This document shows, piece after piece, positions 1-9,208 of a stretch of DNA of 64,000 bases. The position numbers and the translations under genes are program-made. Positions within the stretch are counted from its first letter, which is position 1; the number at the start of each line of letters is the position of its first letter. This DNA comes from Flavobacterium sp. GTDB taxonomy: Bacteria; Bacteroidota; Bacteroidia; Flavobacteriales; Flavobacteriaceae. The notes under the pieces are model-generated. The model worked only from the letters and a program-made list of their open reading frames with translations, ran no database searches and was not told the DNA's origin. Location: assembly GCF_039595935.1 (NCBI RefSeq), contig NZ_JBCNKR010000004.1, forward strand, positions 1,487,001 through 1,551,000, written 5' to 3'.

Positions 1-2566
1 CCTGAGTTCCTCCTGCTGTATGTCCATAAGTCAATAAATCCTGATCTGTTCTGTAAATCCCTACGGCTTCGTAACCAATGAATGAACCAATTGGAAGTCC
101 TTCCTGAGTTCTTGAAACTGTTACAGTGTTATAAGCCAGTGTATTCATTGTTTTCACAATATTCAAACCAGCCATATCTGTCACTTTATTTACATATTTA
201 GTAAAGTTTAAGTTAGAATTCCATGTAAAGTTGTCTGAGAATTTTTCTGTGTAGCCCAAAGTAATCTCAATACCTTTATTCTGCATACTTCCAAGGTTAA
301 AATATGGAGGATTCACACCACCTTCATAATCTCCACCACCAGAAAGGTAATTTGGAAGAGGTACCTGGTATAAGAAGTTTTTAGATACTTTTTTATAAAC
401 ATCAACCGTTGCTGTAAGTTTAGAATCAAACATTGTAAAATCTAATCCTAAGTTTGTCTGCTCCTGAGTTTCCCATTTCAAATCTTTATTTGGCGTATTT
501 GACGGAAGATAAGACGTTCCCATTGTACTATTAACAATATGCAGATTAGAATCGTATAAATTATTCCCGATTTGGTTGTTACCAGTTTGTCCCCAACCTG
601 CTCTAATTTTAATATTGTCTACATACTTTTTAGTGCTTTCCATAAAAGATTCATTCGAAAGTTTCCATGAACCGCTTACAGAACTAAAAACACCCCATTT
701 ATTTCCAACAAAGAATTTTGAAGATCCGTCCGTTCTAACGGCACCAGTCAGACTATATCTGTCAGCATAATCGTAAACCACCCTTCCTAAATAAGAAGAC
801 AAAGTCTGTGTTCCTGAATAAACTCCGCTTGTAACTGCCTTAGATAAATCTGAAGCAGAAAGCGATTTGTCATTATTATCCTTATAACCGTAACCTGTTA
901 TAGAATATCCTTCCCAATGAGCTCTGTTTGATTCTTGTACGGCTAAAACTGTAAAATTGTGTTTACCAATAGTATTTTTATAAGTAAGCATGTTTTTTAA
1001 GTTCCATGAATTTCCAGTTGATGGATTGTAATACAAGTTTGCATAGCTTTTTACCGCATTTCCTAAAGAATACATTGGATCAAAACGCTGGCCTAAATTA
1101 TCATAAATATATCCACCCGCTTCAAAACGATAATCTAAACCTTTAAATAAATCTACCTGAGTGTAGAAGTTTCCAGAATAGTTTTTTCTAACTAAAGTAT
1201 TAGAACCTAATAAAGAAACAGCAACCGGGTTTACAAAAGAAGTGTTTCCGCCAGTTGGAGGCCCTGCAAACGCTCCGGATAATTCTCTAACAGCCACATC
1301 CGGTGTTGCTAATAATGAAGTAGCAACAACTCCGTTAAACTGACCGTTTAAAGTTAATTTTTCATCCGTAATTGCACCGCTGATATTTACTCCTACTCTA
1401 ATAAAGCTGTTTACTTTAGCATCAATATTAGTTCTAAAATTATATCTCTTGAATCCAGATTCGATTACAATACCGTCTTGTTTTAAAACTCCTCCGGAGA
1501 TATAGTAATTAATTCCTTCTTTGCCTCCTGAGAAAGACAATTGATTAGAAGACATAAATCCTGTTTGGTAAATAGCATCCTGCCAGTCTGTTCCTTTTCC
1601 TAATAATTCAGGGTGAGCAAATTCAGGACGACGAGCTGTAGGATCGTAAACATCTGCCAAAGCATTTTGGTGAATGGCATATTCCTGTAGATTCATAGAA
1701 TGAAGTCTTTTAGGAAGATTACTCACAGAATAAGAATTTTCGAAAGATAATTTTCCCGTTCCTTTTTTACCCGATTTTGTAGTAACAATTACAACCCCGT
1801 TTGCACCACGCGAACCATAAATCGCTGTTGCAGAAGCATCTTTTAAAATATCTATAGACTCAATATCACTTGGATTAATAAGTGCTAACGGGCTCTGCGT
1901 AATATTTCCGTTATTTGAAAAGTTAGAATTCCCCTGAGCATTTCTTCCAGAAGTAGATGAGTTTCTCGCATCTCCGGAAATTGGAACTCCGTCAATTACA
2001 TACAAAGGTTCGTTTGTTCCTGTTAAAGAAGAAACCCCTCTAATTTTTACCGAAACGTTACTTCCAGGTTCTCCAGAGTTACTGTTTACAACAACCCCGG
2101 CTGCTTTACCCTGCATCATTTGGTCAAATGAAGCAAATTTCAGGTTTTCAATATCTTTTGAACTAATGCTTGAAATCGCACTATTAACATCTTTTCTCTT
2201 TTGTGTACCGTAACCAATTACAACAACATCTTTTAAGTCTTCGGCACTAGATTTTAAAATTACATTGATAGTTTTTCTTCCATCAACAGCAATCTTTTGT
2301 GTATTAAATCCAATAAATGAATATACAAGAGTTGCATTTGCCGGAACATCGATAGAATATTTTCCATCAAAATCGGTCGAAGTAGTTGTTTTAGAACCGG
2401 CGATGGAGATATTCGCACCCGGAATCGATAATCCTTTTTCATCAGATACCGTTCCCGAAACTTTTATCTGAGCAAGAGCAAAATTACTCAGTAACAAAAA
2501 TAATATCAAAGGAATTGCTCTGTGGTTAGCATTCCAATGAATAAAATTGGTCAGTAGTTTTTTCAT
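1..2566 (-). CDS. SusC-family TonB-linked outer-membrane receptor (partial, C-terminus outside window)
   Basis: The frame is open from an ATG at 2564-2566 to the window edge and gives about 855 residues without a stop. A signal peptide ends in LSNFALAQ. It is followed by a carboxypeptidase-regulatory-like domain (about residues 34-110), a TonB-box-like stretch (DVVVIGYGTQKRKD) and a plug domain with KIRGVSSLTGTNEPLYVIDG and IYGSRGANGVVIVTTKSGKK. The rest is beta-barrel. SusC proteins import oligosaccharides together with a SusD lipoprotein, which would lie beyond the left edge. Its position beside an AraC regulator and mannanases suggests that it imports manno-oligosaccharides. The substrate is inferred from the neighbours only. 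Confidence 0.93.
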   Translation of the reverse strand, partial: MKKLLTNFIHWNANHRAIPLILFLLLSNFALAQIKVSGTVSDEKGLSIPGANISIAGSKTTTSTDFDGKYSIDVPANATLVYSFIGFNTQKIAVDGRKTINVILKSSAEDLKDVVVIGYGTQKRKDVNSAISSISSKDIENLKFASFDQMMQGKAAGVVVNSNSGEPGSNVSVKIRGVSSLTGTNEPLYVIDGVPISGDARNSSTSGRNAQGNSNFSNNGNITQSPLALINPSDIESIDILKDASATAIYGSRGANGVVIVTTKSGKKGTGKLSFENSYSVSNLPKRLHSMNLQEYAIHQNALADVYDPTARRPEFAHPELLGKGTDWQDAIYQTGFMSSNQLSFSGGKEGINYYISGGVLKQDGIVIESGFKRYNFRTNIDAKVNSFIRVGVNISGAITDEKLTLNGQFNGVVATSLLATPDVAVRELSGAFAGPPTGGNTSFVNPVAVSLLGSNTLVRKNYSGNFYTQVDLFKGLDYRFEAGGYIYDNLGQRFDPMYSLGNAVKSYANLYYNPSTGNSWNLKNMLTYKNTIGKHNFTVLAVQESNRAHWEGYSITGYGYKDNNDKSLSASDLSKAVTSGVYSGTQTLSSYLGRVVYDYADRYSLTGAVRTDGSSKFFVGNKWGVFSSVSGSWKLSNESFMESTKKYVDNIKIRAGWGQTGNNQIGNNLYDSNLHIVNSTMGTSYLPSNTPNKDLKWETQEQTNLGLDFTMFDSKLTATVDVYKKVSKNFLYQVPLPNYLSGGGDYEGGVNPPYFNLGSMQNKGIEITLGYTEKFSDNFTWNSNLNFTKYVNKVTDMAGLNIVKTMNTLAYNTVTVSRTQEGLPIGSFIGYEAVGIYRTDQDLLTYGHTAGGTQ

Positions 2567-2645
2567 AATAAGTGTTTGGTTAGTTTAAATTTGTCTTCAT
2601 TATAATTAAGCAATAAAGGGTAACTTTTACTTCGAAATTATTTAA

Positions 2646-2673
2646 CAAATCTATAACAGAAGAAATTATCAAA
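2646..2673 (-). promoter_or_regulatory. Candidate susC promoter
   Basis: On the minus strand TAGATTTG (2646-2653) matches the Bacteroidota -7 consensus TAnnTTTG. A TTTG at 2670-2673 stands 16 nt upstream as a -33 element, slightly shorter than the usual spacing. It would leave a leader of about 70-80 nt before the susC ATG. Confidence 0.5.
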
Positions 2674-2809
2674 TCGATAGTATTCCATCATTTAATGATA
2701 ATATTTTTACTATATCTACTTAAAAAAACACATATCAAAATAAAACCAATGAAAAATTGAATTATTCGCAATCAAGCAACCCTAAACAACCACAAACTAT
2801 AAAGAAAAG

Positions 2810-2844
2810 TTAACGAAATTGCAAAAATCAAACGTTTTCGTTAA
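2810..2844. promoter_or_regulatory. Inverted repeat between the regulator gene and susC
   Basis: TTAACGAAA (2810-2818) and TTTCGTTAA (2836-2844) form a perfect 9-nt inverted repeat with a 17-nt spacer, inside the 310-nt gap 2567-2876. It could be a terminator for the AraC-type gene or an operator for susC. Besides this and the susC promoter nothing else is evident in the gap. Confidence 0.35.
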
Positions 2845-2876
2845 AAATAATATTTATTTGTGAAAAAAAAGTATCA

Positions 2877-3755
2877 CTACAAAATACGTTTTAATCCAGA
2901 AAAATCCTCACGATATTGACTAGGAGTACAATTTTTAATAGCCTTAAAGCTACGATTGAAGTTCGCAATATTATTAAAGCCGGATTTAAACGCCACTTCA
3001 GAAACACTCATATCTTTTTCAACCAGCCATCTTGCTGCATATCCTATTCGAATATCATTAATATAATTGACAAAAGTTTTTCCGGTGCGTTTTTTAATAA
3101 AACGATTAAAAGAAATTATAGACATGCTCGCCACATTTGCCACGTCTTCTAAAGTAATTTTATCCGCAAAATGTTTTTGTACATATTCATATACCAATTT
3201 CATTTTGTCGTAATCATCAAATTTGTCGTAGTCAACCGTATAAGTAGAAAGTAAACGTTGATTTCTCGAATTGGCAAGATCATATAATAAGGAAGTGATT
3301 TCCAAAAAATAGTCCATACCATCAAGTTTTGAGAGCCTTACCAATCGTGGCGTTAATTCTTCGGCGACTTTTTTAGAAAATAAAATGCCGTGAATCGAAC
3401 GATTAAACATATCGCGAATCGGATTCATAATGCGTCTTGCCAGTAAAGATTCATGAAATAAATCATTATGAAACTGAATCGTAATTTCGTGGATTTTTTT
3501 GTTCGTACATTTATTCAGTTCCCAGCCATGATATAAATTTGGTCCGATTAAAACCAATTCTACATTATCAATTTCTTCAATATTATCACCAACAACACGT
3601 CTTACTCCTTTTCCATTCAAAATAAAATTAATCTCAAACTCAGGATGATAATGAACCGGAAAATCAAAACTATCTTTAACTCTGTCAAAGACTAAAAAAC
3701 TATCTCCGGCTGAAAGCGGGGCGATTTCTCTATAAAAATTTTTAGCAGTACTCAT
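2877..3755 (-). CDS. AraC-family transcriptional regulator with N-terminal cupin domain
   Basis: The 292-residue protein has an N-terminal cupin-like sensor domain (about residues 20-110, with HYHPEFEINFILNGKG). A C-terminal double helix-turn-helix follows (about 190-290, with ITLEDVANVASMSIISFNRF and SVSEVAFKSGFNNIANFNRSF). This is the normal AraC/XylS arrangement for sugar-responsive regulators. It is transcribed away from the GH26 gene and towards susC, so it probably controls the mannan genes on both sides. The ligand is unknown. Many polysaccharide loci of this phylum use hybrid two-component systems or SusR/ECF regulators instead. Confidence 0.9.
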   Translation of the reverse strand: MSTAKNFYREIAPLSAGDSFLVFDRVKDSFDFPVHYHPEFEINFILNGKGVRRVVGDNIEEIDNVELVLIGPNLYHGWELNKCTNKKIHEITIQFHNDLFHESLLARRIMNPIRDMFNRSIHGILFSKKVAEELTPRLVRLSKLDGMDYFLEITSLLYDLANSRNQRLLSTYTVDYDKFDDYDKMKLVYEYVQKHFADKITLEDVANVASMSIISFNRFIKKRTGKTFVNYINDIRIGYAARWLVEKDMSVSEVAFKSGFNNIANFNRSFKAIKNCTPSQYREDFSGLKRIL

Positions 3756-3779
3756 CTCTTAAAACTGTTATTAGGTGAT

Positions 3780-3821
3780 ATCAATTGATTTTTTTCTGCA
3801 ATAATATGATATATAATTGAT
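3780..3821. promoter_or_regulatory. Possible regulator sites in the divergent AraC/GH26 gap
   Basis: The gap 3756-4060 (305 nt) contains the perfect palindrome ATCAATTGAT at 3780-3789 and a second AATTGAT at 3815-3821. The shared AATTGAT cores are 32 nt apart, about three helical turns. This fits binding sites for the neighbouring AraC-type protein, but AT-rich DNA can give such matches by chance. Confidence 0.3.
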
Positions 3822-3854
3822 AAAATAATATTAATTACGCTATAAACATAAATT

Positions 3855-3862
3855 TATCTTTG
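3855..3862 (+). promoter_or_regulatory. Candidate -7 element for the mannan operon
   Basis: TATCTTTG matches TAnnTTTG. Transcription from here would give a leader of about 190 nt before the first GH26 gene. No -33 TTG lies at a suitable distance, which would fit an activator-dependent promoter. Confidence 0.4.
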
Positions 3863-4060
3863 AAAAATAGAATTATCAACTTTGCAGAATCAGTATTAAT
3901 AATAAACATTAATCATTTTTAATATTCAATCTTTTTATAGTTTTAATAATTTTAGCAGGAAAACAATACCGAATTACAAATAGAGAAATCGACCTTCAGC
4001 AGCAAATTGATAATTTTAAATCAAAATTTAAGAATGCGCTGAAAAACAATATTTTCAAAA

Positions 4061-5203
4061 ATGAAAAAATACTTTTTTAAGCTTTTAGTAACCGCATTAT
4101 TAGGATCTTCGTGTTCTGCGCAACATAATAATAGTAATACGAAATTGTCACTTTCAGATAAAAAAGCAACATCTGAAACCGTTTCATTATACAAAAAACT
4201 AAACCAGCTTACTCAAAAAGGATATCTTTTCGGACATCAGGATGATCTTGCTTATGGCGTAAACTGGAAATACGAAAACGGCAGAAGCGACATTAAAGAT
4301 GTTGTTGGCGATTATCCAGCAGTTTACGGATGGGATATTGCAGGTTTAGAAAAAGACAACCTTAATAATATAGATGGCGTTCCGTTCTCAAAAATGAAAC
4401 AATATATTATTGATGCCAACGAAAGAGGCGGAATTTCAACAATAAGCTGGCATTTTGATAATCCGGCAACCGGAGGAAGTGCCTGGGACAACAAACCAAA
4501 TTCGCTAAAAACCATTTTACCAGGCGGAGAAAATCATCAAAAATTTACTTCTTGGTTAGACAAAGCGGCGAATTTCTTTCTTTCGTTAAAAGATAAAAAA
4601 GGAAAAAATATTCCGATTTTATTCAGACCTTATCATGAACTTTCAGGAGGCTGGTTTTGGTGGGGAAAAGGAAACTGCACACCAGAAGAATTTAAAACTG
4701 CATGGAAATTTACCTTCGAATATCTGCAGAAAAAAGGCGTGCATAATTTAATTTATGTTTATAACACAGGTAGTTTCAACTCAAAAGAAGATTTTCTGAC
4801 CAATTATCCTGGAGATGATTTTGCTGATATTTTAAGTTTTGATTCTTATCAAAACAACAATGATAAAGAAGGAACAAAATTTATTGCAGAGGTTCAAAGT
4901 CAGTTAAAAATTCTGAATGAAATTGGACAGGAAAAACACAAACTAATTGCCGTTGCCGAAGCAGGATACGAAGCTGTTCCAGATCCAAAATGGTGGACAG
5001 GAACGTTCTCAAAAGCGATTGGCGATTATAAAATGTCGTATGTATTATTATGGCGAAATCACGGATGGCAGGAAAAAGAACAAAAAATGCATTATTACGC
5101 ACCATTCAAAGGTCAAACGAGCGAAAAAGATTTTATCGAATATTATAATATGAAAAACACACTGTTCGAAAAAGACTTAAAAAAATTAAAAATTGAGAAT
5201 TAA
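4061..5203 (+). CDS. GH26 endo-beta-1,4-mannanase, lipoprotein
   Basis: The 380-residue protein begins with a lipoprotein-type signal (TALLGSSC, lipidated Cys18), so it is probably anchored in the outer membrane. The single GH26 (beta/alpha)8 domain shows the family signatures RPYHELSGGWFWWG with acid/base Glu193 and IAVAEAGY with nucleophile Glu300. SWHFDNP and GHQDDLAYG are also typical. GH26 enzymes of this kind cut beta-1,4-mannan or release mannobiose. It is the first gene of the plus-strand mannan series and is followed 151 nt later by a sugar transporter gene. Confidence 0.94.
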   Translation: MKKYFFKLLVTALLGSSCSAQHNNSNTKLSLSDKKATSETVSLYKKLNQLTQKGYLFGHQDDLAYGVNWKYENGRSDIKDVVGDYPAVYGWDIAGLEKDNLNNIDGVPFSKMKQYIIDANERGGISTISWHFDNPATGGSAWDNKPNSLKTILPGGENHQKFTSWLDKAANFFLSLKDKKGKNIPILFRPYHELSGGWFWWGKGNCTPEEFKTAWKFTFEYLQKKGVHNLIYVYNTGSFNSKEDFLTNYPGDDFADILSFDSYQNNNDKEGTKFIAEVQSQLKILNEIGQEKHKLIAVAEAGYEAVPDPKWWTGTFSKAIGDYKMSYVLLWRNHGWQEKEQKMHYYAPFKGQTSEKDFIEYYNMKNTLFEKDLKKLKIEN

Positions 5204-5204
5204 A

Positions 5205-5300
5205 AATTAAAAATCCGCGTCATCTGCGTGGTAAAGAATTTAAAAATAAAATCTGTTTTTATCCGCGTTTTTACGAAGTAAATCCGTTTTATCCGAGTCA
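5205..5300. repeat. Low-complexity intergenic repeat text
   Basis: The gap holds imperfect repetitions of a phrase around ATCCGCGT, CATCTGCGTGG and AAATCTGTTTTTATCCGCG. It resembles the other stereotyped repeats in this window (10991-11130, 14450-14525, 55996-56288). It shows no coding potential and no clean hairpin. Confidence 0.4.
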
Positions 5301-5354
5301 AAAAAATATACAGAAACATTAAAATAATTAACCAAATAAAACCACAAAAGCCTA

Positions 5355-6746
5355 ATGCACGACAAAATTAGTTTAAAAGAAAAAATAGGTTACGGACTTG
5401 GCGACGCCGCGTCATCAATGTTCTGGAAAATCTTTAGTATGTATCTTTTGTTTTTCTATACCGACGTTTTCGGATTGGCGCCTGCCGTTGTAGGAACCAT
5501 GTTCCTGATTACCAGAATCTGGGATTCCTGCTTTGATCCAATCGTAGGAATCATTGCCGACAGAACAAAAACTAAATGGGGAAAATTCAGACCGTATCTT
5601 TTATGGGTTGCGATTCCTTTTGCCGTAATTGGAGTTTTAACTTTTTACACACCGGATTTTGATGAAAAAGGAAAAATAATTTACGCCTACGTAACCTATT
5701 CCTTAATGATGATGATTTATTCGTTAATCAACGTTCCGTACGCATCACTTTTAGGTGTCATGTCATCTGACAGAAAAGACAGAAACACTTTATCATCGTA
5801 CAGAATGGTTTTCGCTTTTGGCGGAAGTCTATTGGCGCTTTGGTTAATTGAACCGCTTGTAAATTATTTTGGAGGAAACTTAAATTCTAAAACTGGCTGG
5901 CTGGCAACAATCATTGTTTTCGGAATCATTACAACAGCATTTTTCTGGGCTTGTTTTTTCTTCACAAAAGAAAGAGTAAAACCTATCGAAAATGAACAAT
6001 CCAACTTAAAAGAAGATTTAAAAGATCTTCTAAAAAACAGACCTTGGTGGATTTTATTAGGAGCCGGAATCGGAACTTTGGTTTTTAATTCTATCAGAGA
6101 CGGAGCTGCAGTTTACTATTTCAAATATTACGTAAGCAGCAATGTAAATTTCGATTTTTCACTTTTCGGAACCGATTTCCACATGACGCCAACCTCTATT
6201 TATCTAGTTTTGGGTCAGGCTGCTAATATTATCGGCGTAATTATCGCAACGCCAATCGCTAATAAAATTGGTAAAAAGAAAACATTCTTTGGAGCAATGG
6301 CAATCGCCGCAATTTTAAGCTTGATCTTTTATTTCTTCGGAAAAGAAGACGTTTTCCTAATTATGAGTTTTCAGGTTTTAATCAGCATTTGTGCAGGATG
6401 CATTTTCCCTTTAATCTGGTCCATGTATGCAGACAGCGCCGATTACTCAGAATGGAAACAAGGCCGCAGAGCAACCGGATTAGTTTTCTCAGCATCCTCA
6501 ATGTCACAAAAATTTGGATGGACAATAGGCGGTGCCGGAACCGGATGGCTTTTAGGTTATTACGGATTTCAGGCCAATGTTGAACAAACAGCCGTAACTC
6601 AAAACGGAATTCAATTAATGCTAAGTATTCTTCCTGCAATAGCAGCAGCAATATCAGTCGCTTTTATATTATTCTATCCTTTATCCGAAGAAAAACTCCA
6701 GACGATAGAACAAGATTTAAACGAAAAAAGAGACCAAATGAACTAA
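5355..6746 (+). CDS. GPH-family (MelB-type) sugar:cation symporter
   Basis: The 463-residue protein has about 12 hydrophobic segments. It carries the glycoside-pentoside-hexuronide family signatures: GDAASSMFWKIFSMYLLFFY at the N-terminus and DRTKTKWGKFRPYLLW after the second segment. These transporters move oligosaccharides across the inner membrane with Na+ or H+. Its place between a mannanase and mannobiose-metabolising enzymes indicates import of mannobiose or mannosyl-glucose into the cytoplasm. The substrate is inferred from context. Confidence 0.9.
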   Translation: MHDKISLKEKIGYGLGDAASSMFWKIFSMYLLFFYTDVFGLAPAVVGTMFLITRIWDSCFDPIVGIIADRTKTKWGKFRPYLLWVAIPFAVIGVLTFYTPDFDEKGKIIYAYVTYSLMMMIYSLINVPYASLLGVMSSDRKDRNTLSSYRMVFAFGGSLLALWLIEPLVNYFGGNLNSKTGWLATIIVFGIITTAFFWACFFFTKERVKPIENEQSNLKEDLKDLLKNRPWWILLGAGIGTLVFNSIRDGAAVYYFKYYVSSNVNFDFSLFGTDFHMTPTSIYLVLGQAANIIGVIIATPIANKIGKKKTFFGAMAIAAILSLIFYFFGKEDVFLIMSFQVLISICAGCIFPLIWSMYADSADYSEWKQGRRATGLVFSASSMSQKFGWTIGGAGTGWLLGYYGFQANVEQTAVTQNGIQLMLSILPAIAAAISVAFILFYPLSEEKLQTIEQDLNEKRDQMN

Positions 6747-6774
6747 ATACAAATCAGATACCGAAATCAAAAAT

Positions 6775-7965
6775 ATGACAACAATAACCGCTTCAACTAC
6801 TTTTCAAAATAGAAAAGCAGCATTAGAAAAAGAACATAAAGCACTAATCGAACAAAAAAACACACCGGAAGAAAATGCCGGAAACGGGATTTACGAACGT
6901 TATAAAAATCCTGTTGTTACTGCAGCTCACGTTCCGTTGAACTGGCGTTTCGATTTAAACGAAAAAACAAATCCGTTTTTGCAGGAACGAATTGGCGTAA
7001 ATGCTGCTTTCAACGCTGGAGCAATGAAATGGAACGGAAAATATCTTTTGGCAGTTCGCGTTGAAGGAATCGACAGAAAATCATTTTTTGCTATTGCAGA
7101 AAGTCCAAACGGAGTTGATAATTTCAAATTTTGGGACAAACCGTGCGTGATTCCACAAACAGCAGAACCAGACACAAACGTCTACGATATGCGTTTAATT
7201 AACCATGAAGACGGCTGGGTTTACGGCATTTTTTGTACCGAAAGAAAAGATCCAAAAGCTCCAAAAGGCGATACAAGTTCGGCTGTAGCCAATGCCGGAA
7301 TCGTGCGTTCGAAAGATTTAGTAAATTGGGAAAGATTACCGGATTTAATTTCAAATACCGGACAACAGCGAAATGTAGTTTTGCATCCGGAATTCGTAAA
7401 CGGAAAATACGCTTTATATACACGTCCGCAAGATGGATTTATTGATGTTGGAAGCGGCGGTGGAATTGGTTTAGGATATGTTGACGATATGACAAATCCG
7501 GTTGTAAAAGAAGAAAAAATCATCTTCGGGAAACAATATCATACCATTTATGAATTGAAAAACGGTCTCGGTCCTGCCCCTATCAAAACAGAAAAAGGCT
7601 GGTTACATTTAGCACACGGCGTTCGTAATACGGCAGCCGGATTGCGCTACACACTATATATGTTCATGACCGATTTAAATGATATTTCGAAAGTGACACA
7701 CGTTCCTGCAGGACATTTTATGGGACCGGAAGGAATTGAAAGAGTTGGCGACGTATCAAACGTATTATTTTCAAATGGATGGATTGAAGATACTGACGGA
7801 ACAGTTTATGTATATTATGCATCATCAGATACAAGAATGCATGTTGCCGTTTCGTCTGTAGAAAAATTAGTTGATTATGTGACTAATACTCCCGCAGATA
7901 CTTTTATTTCTGCAGGTTCTGTAGAAACGATCATTAATCAAATTGAAAAAAATAACGCAATTTAA
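6775..7965 (+). CDS. GH130 4-O-beta-D-mannosyl-D-glucose phosphorylase
   Basis: The 396-residue protein has no signal peptide and is therefore cytoplasmic. It is a five-bladed beta-propeller of family GH130, with RIGVNAAFNAGAMKWNGKYLL, NVYDMRL (general-acid candidate Asp138) and GHFMGPEGIERVGDVSNVLF. Length and N-terminus agree with the mannosyl-glucose phosphorylase subgroup of Bacteroides fragilis. The reaction is mannosyl-glucose plus phosphate giving mannose-1-phosphate and glucose. The gene is 28 nt after the transporter and 6 nt before the epimerase that makes its substrate. A phosphorylase acting on longer manno-oligosaccharides is less likely. Confidence 0.92.
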   Translation: MTTITASTTFQNRKAALEKEHKALIEQKNTPEENAGNGIYERYKNPVVTAAHVPLNWRFDLNEKTNPFLQERIGVNAAFNAGAMKWNGKYLLAVRVEGIDRKSFFAIAESPNGVDNFKFWDKPCVIPQTAEPDTNVYDMRLINHEDGWVYGIFCTERKDPKAPKGDTSSAVANAGIVRSKDLVNWERLPDLISNTGQQRNVVLHPEFVNGKYALYTRPQDGFIDVGSGGGIGLGYVDDMTNPVVKEEKIIFGKQYHTIYELKNGLGPAPIKTEKGWLHLAHGVRNTAAGLRYTLYMFMTDLNDISKVTHVPAGHFMGPEGIERVGDVSNVLFSNGWIEDTDGTVYVYYASSDTRMHVAVSSVEKLVDYVTNTPADTFISAGSVETIINQIEKNNAI

Positions 7966-7971
7966 GACACC

Positions 7972-9162
7972 GTGCCAGCAAAACTAAAGCAGCTTAAATC
8001 TGAATTAAAAACTGAACTTGATTCTATTTTTAATTATTGGACAAAGCATACCATTGATAACGAAAATGAAGGTTTCATTGGTCAGATTGATTTTAACGAT
8101 CATGTAATTGCCAATGCCGAAAAAGGTTCTGTTTTAAACGCCAGAATTCTTTGGAGTTTTTCATCAGCTTATCAAATCACAAAAAAAGAGAATCATAAAC
8201 AAATTGCCGAAAGAGCTTTTGAATATCTTTCAAAATATTTTTATGATCCAGAATTTGGAGGTATATTTTGGAGTATCAATGCTTATAAAACACCAAAAGA
8301 TACTAAAAACCAAATCTATGCTTTAGCTTTTGCTATTTATGGTTTAACCGAATATTATGCGATTTCAAAAGATGAAAAAGCTTTAGAAATTTCCAAAAAT
8401 TTATATTTCAAAATTCAGGAGCACAGTTATGATCCTGTAAATAAAGGCTATTTGGAAGCTTTTACACGCGACTGGCAGCCCATTGAAGATTTGCGTTTAA
8501 GCGATAAAGATGCCAACGAAAAAAAGACAATGAACACGCATTTGCATATTATTGAAGCTTATGCGAATTTGTATAAAGTATGGAAAGATGAAACGCTTCG
8601 AAAAAACAGTATTGAATTATTAGAAACAATCGAAAAATATTTCATCAATACCGAAACCGGACATCTTAGTTTATTTTTTGATGAAAACTGGATCGAAAAA
8701 CCGGACGTGATTTCATATGGACACGATATTGAAGCAGCGTGGCTTTTATTGCAATGTGCTGAAGTTTTAGAAGATGAAAATCTGATTGCAAACTATAAAA
8801 AACACGCCGTTCAAATGACCGAAGTTACCAAAGAAGGTTTGGATTCTGACGGAGGTTTATGGTATGAATTTGATCCTGAAAAAAACGAATTAATTGCAGA
8901 AAAACACTGGTGGGTTCAGGCCGAAGCTTTGATTGGTTTTTACAACGCGTATCAATTAACCGGAAATGAAGAGTATCTTGAAATTGTTTTTAAAAACTGG
9001 AAATTTATTCAAAAACACATTCTAGATCTTAAAAACGGAGAATGGTTTTGGGGCGTTTACCGTGATTATTCATTAATCGAAAAAGACAAAGCCGGATTTT
9101 GGAAATGTCCGTATCATAACAGCCGCGCGTGCATGGAACTCATTCAGAGAATAAAAGATTAA
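7972..9162 (+). CDS. Mannobiose/cellobiose 2-epimerase (AGE family)
   Basis: The 396-residue cytoplasmic protein belongs to the N-acyl-glucosamine 2-epimerase superfamily, an (alpha/alpha)6 barrel. Conserved histidines are visible in MNTHLHIIEAY (His190), YGHDIEAAWLL (His251), EKHWWVQAEA (His312) and CPYHNSRACMEL (His382). It converts beta-1,4-mannobiose to mannosyl-glucose, the GH130 substrate. The start is a GTG six nucleotides after the GH130 stop, with no in-frame ATG close by, so translation is probably coupled. Activity on cellobiose cannot be excluded, because the families overlap. Confidence 0.91.
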   Translation: MPAKLKQLKSELKTELDSIFNYWTKHTIDNENEGFIGQIDFNDHVIANAEKGSVLNARILWSFSSAYQITKKENHKQIAERAFEYLSKYFYDPEFGGIFWSINAYKTPKDTKNQIYALAFAIYGLTEYYAISKDEKALEISKNLYFKIQEHSYDPVNKGYLEAFTRDWQPIEDLRLSDKDANEKKTMNTHLHIIEAYANLYKVWKDETLRKNSIELLETIEKYFINTETGHLSLFFDENWIEKPDVISYGHDIEAAWLLLQCAEVLEDENLIANYKKHAVQMTEVTKEGLDSDGGLWYEFDPEKNELIAEKHWWVQAEALIGFYNAYQLTGNEEYLEIVFKNWKFIQKHILDLKNGEWFWGVYRDYSLIEKDKAGFWKCPYHNSRACMELIQRIKD

Positions 9163-9208
9163 ATTCTTTTTTATTATAAATCAATGTATTGTATTAAAAA
9201 TATTGCTT

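Noticed and set aside
2916..3152. Open frames opposite or out of frame with clear genes (for example on the plus strand over the AraC-type gene, or opposite bglX and the E2 gene)
   Set aside because: They lie within genes with strong family matches and have no motifs, signals or suitable starts of their own.
3922..4079. Open frame ahead of the first GH26 gene, ending EKILF in an overlapping frame
   Set aside because: It has no ATG, GTG or TTG start in a suitable place, and its end lies inside the GH26 signal peptide in another frame. It was treated as untranslated leader.
9203..9208. TTG start giving MLMKTLF for the CBM-like protein
   Set aside because: The ATG at 9209 starts a standard signal peptide two codons later and is the simpler choice.
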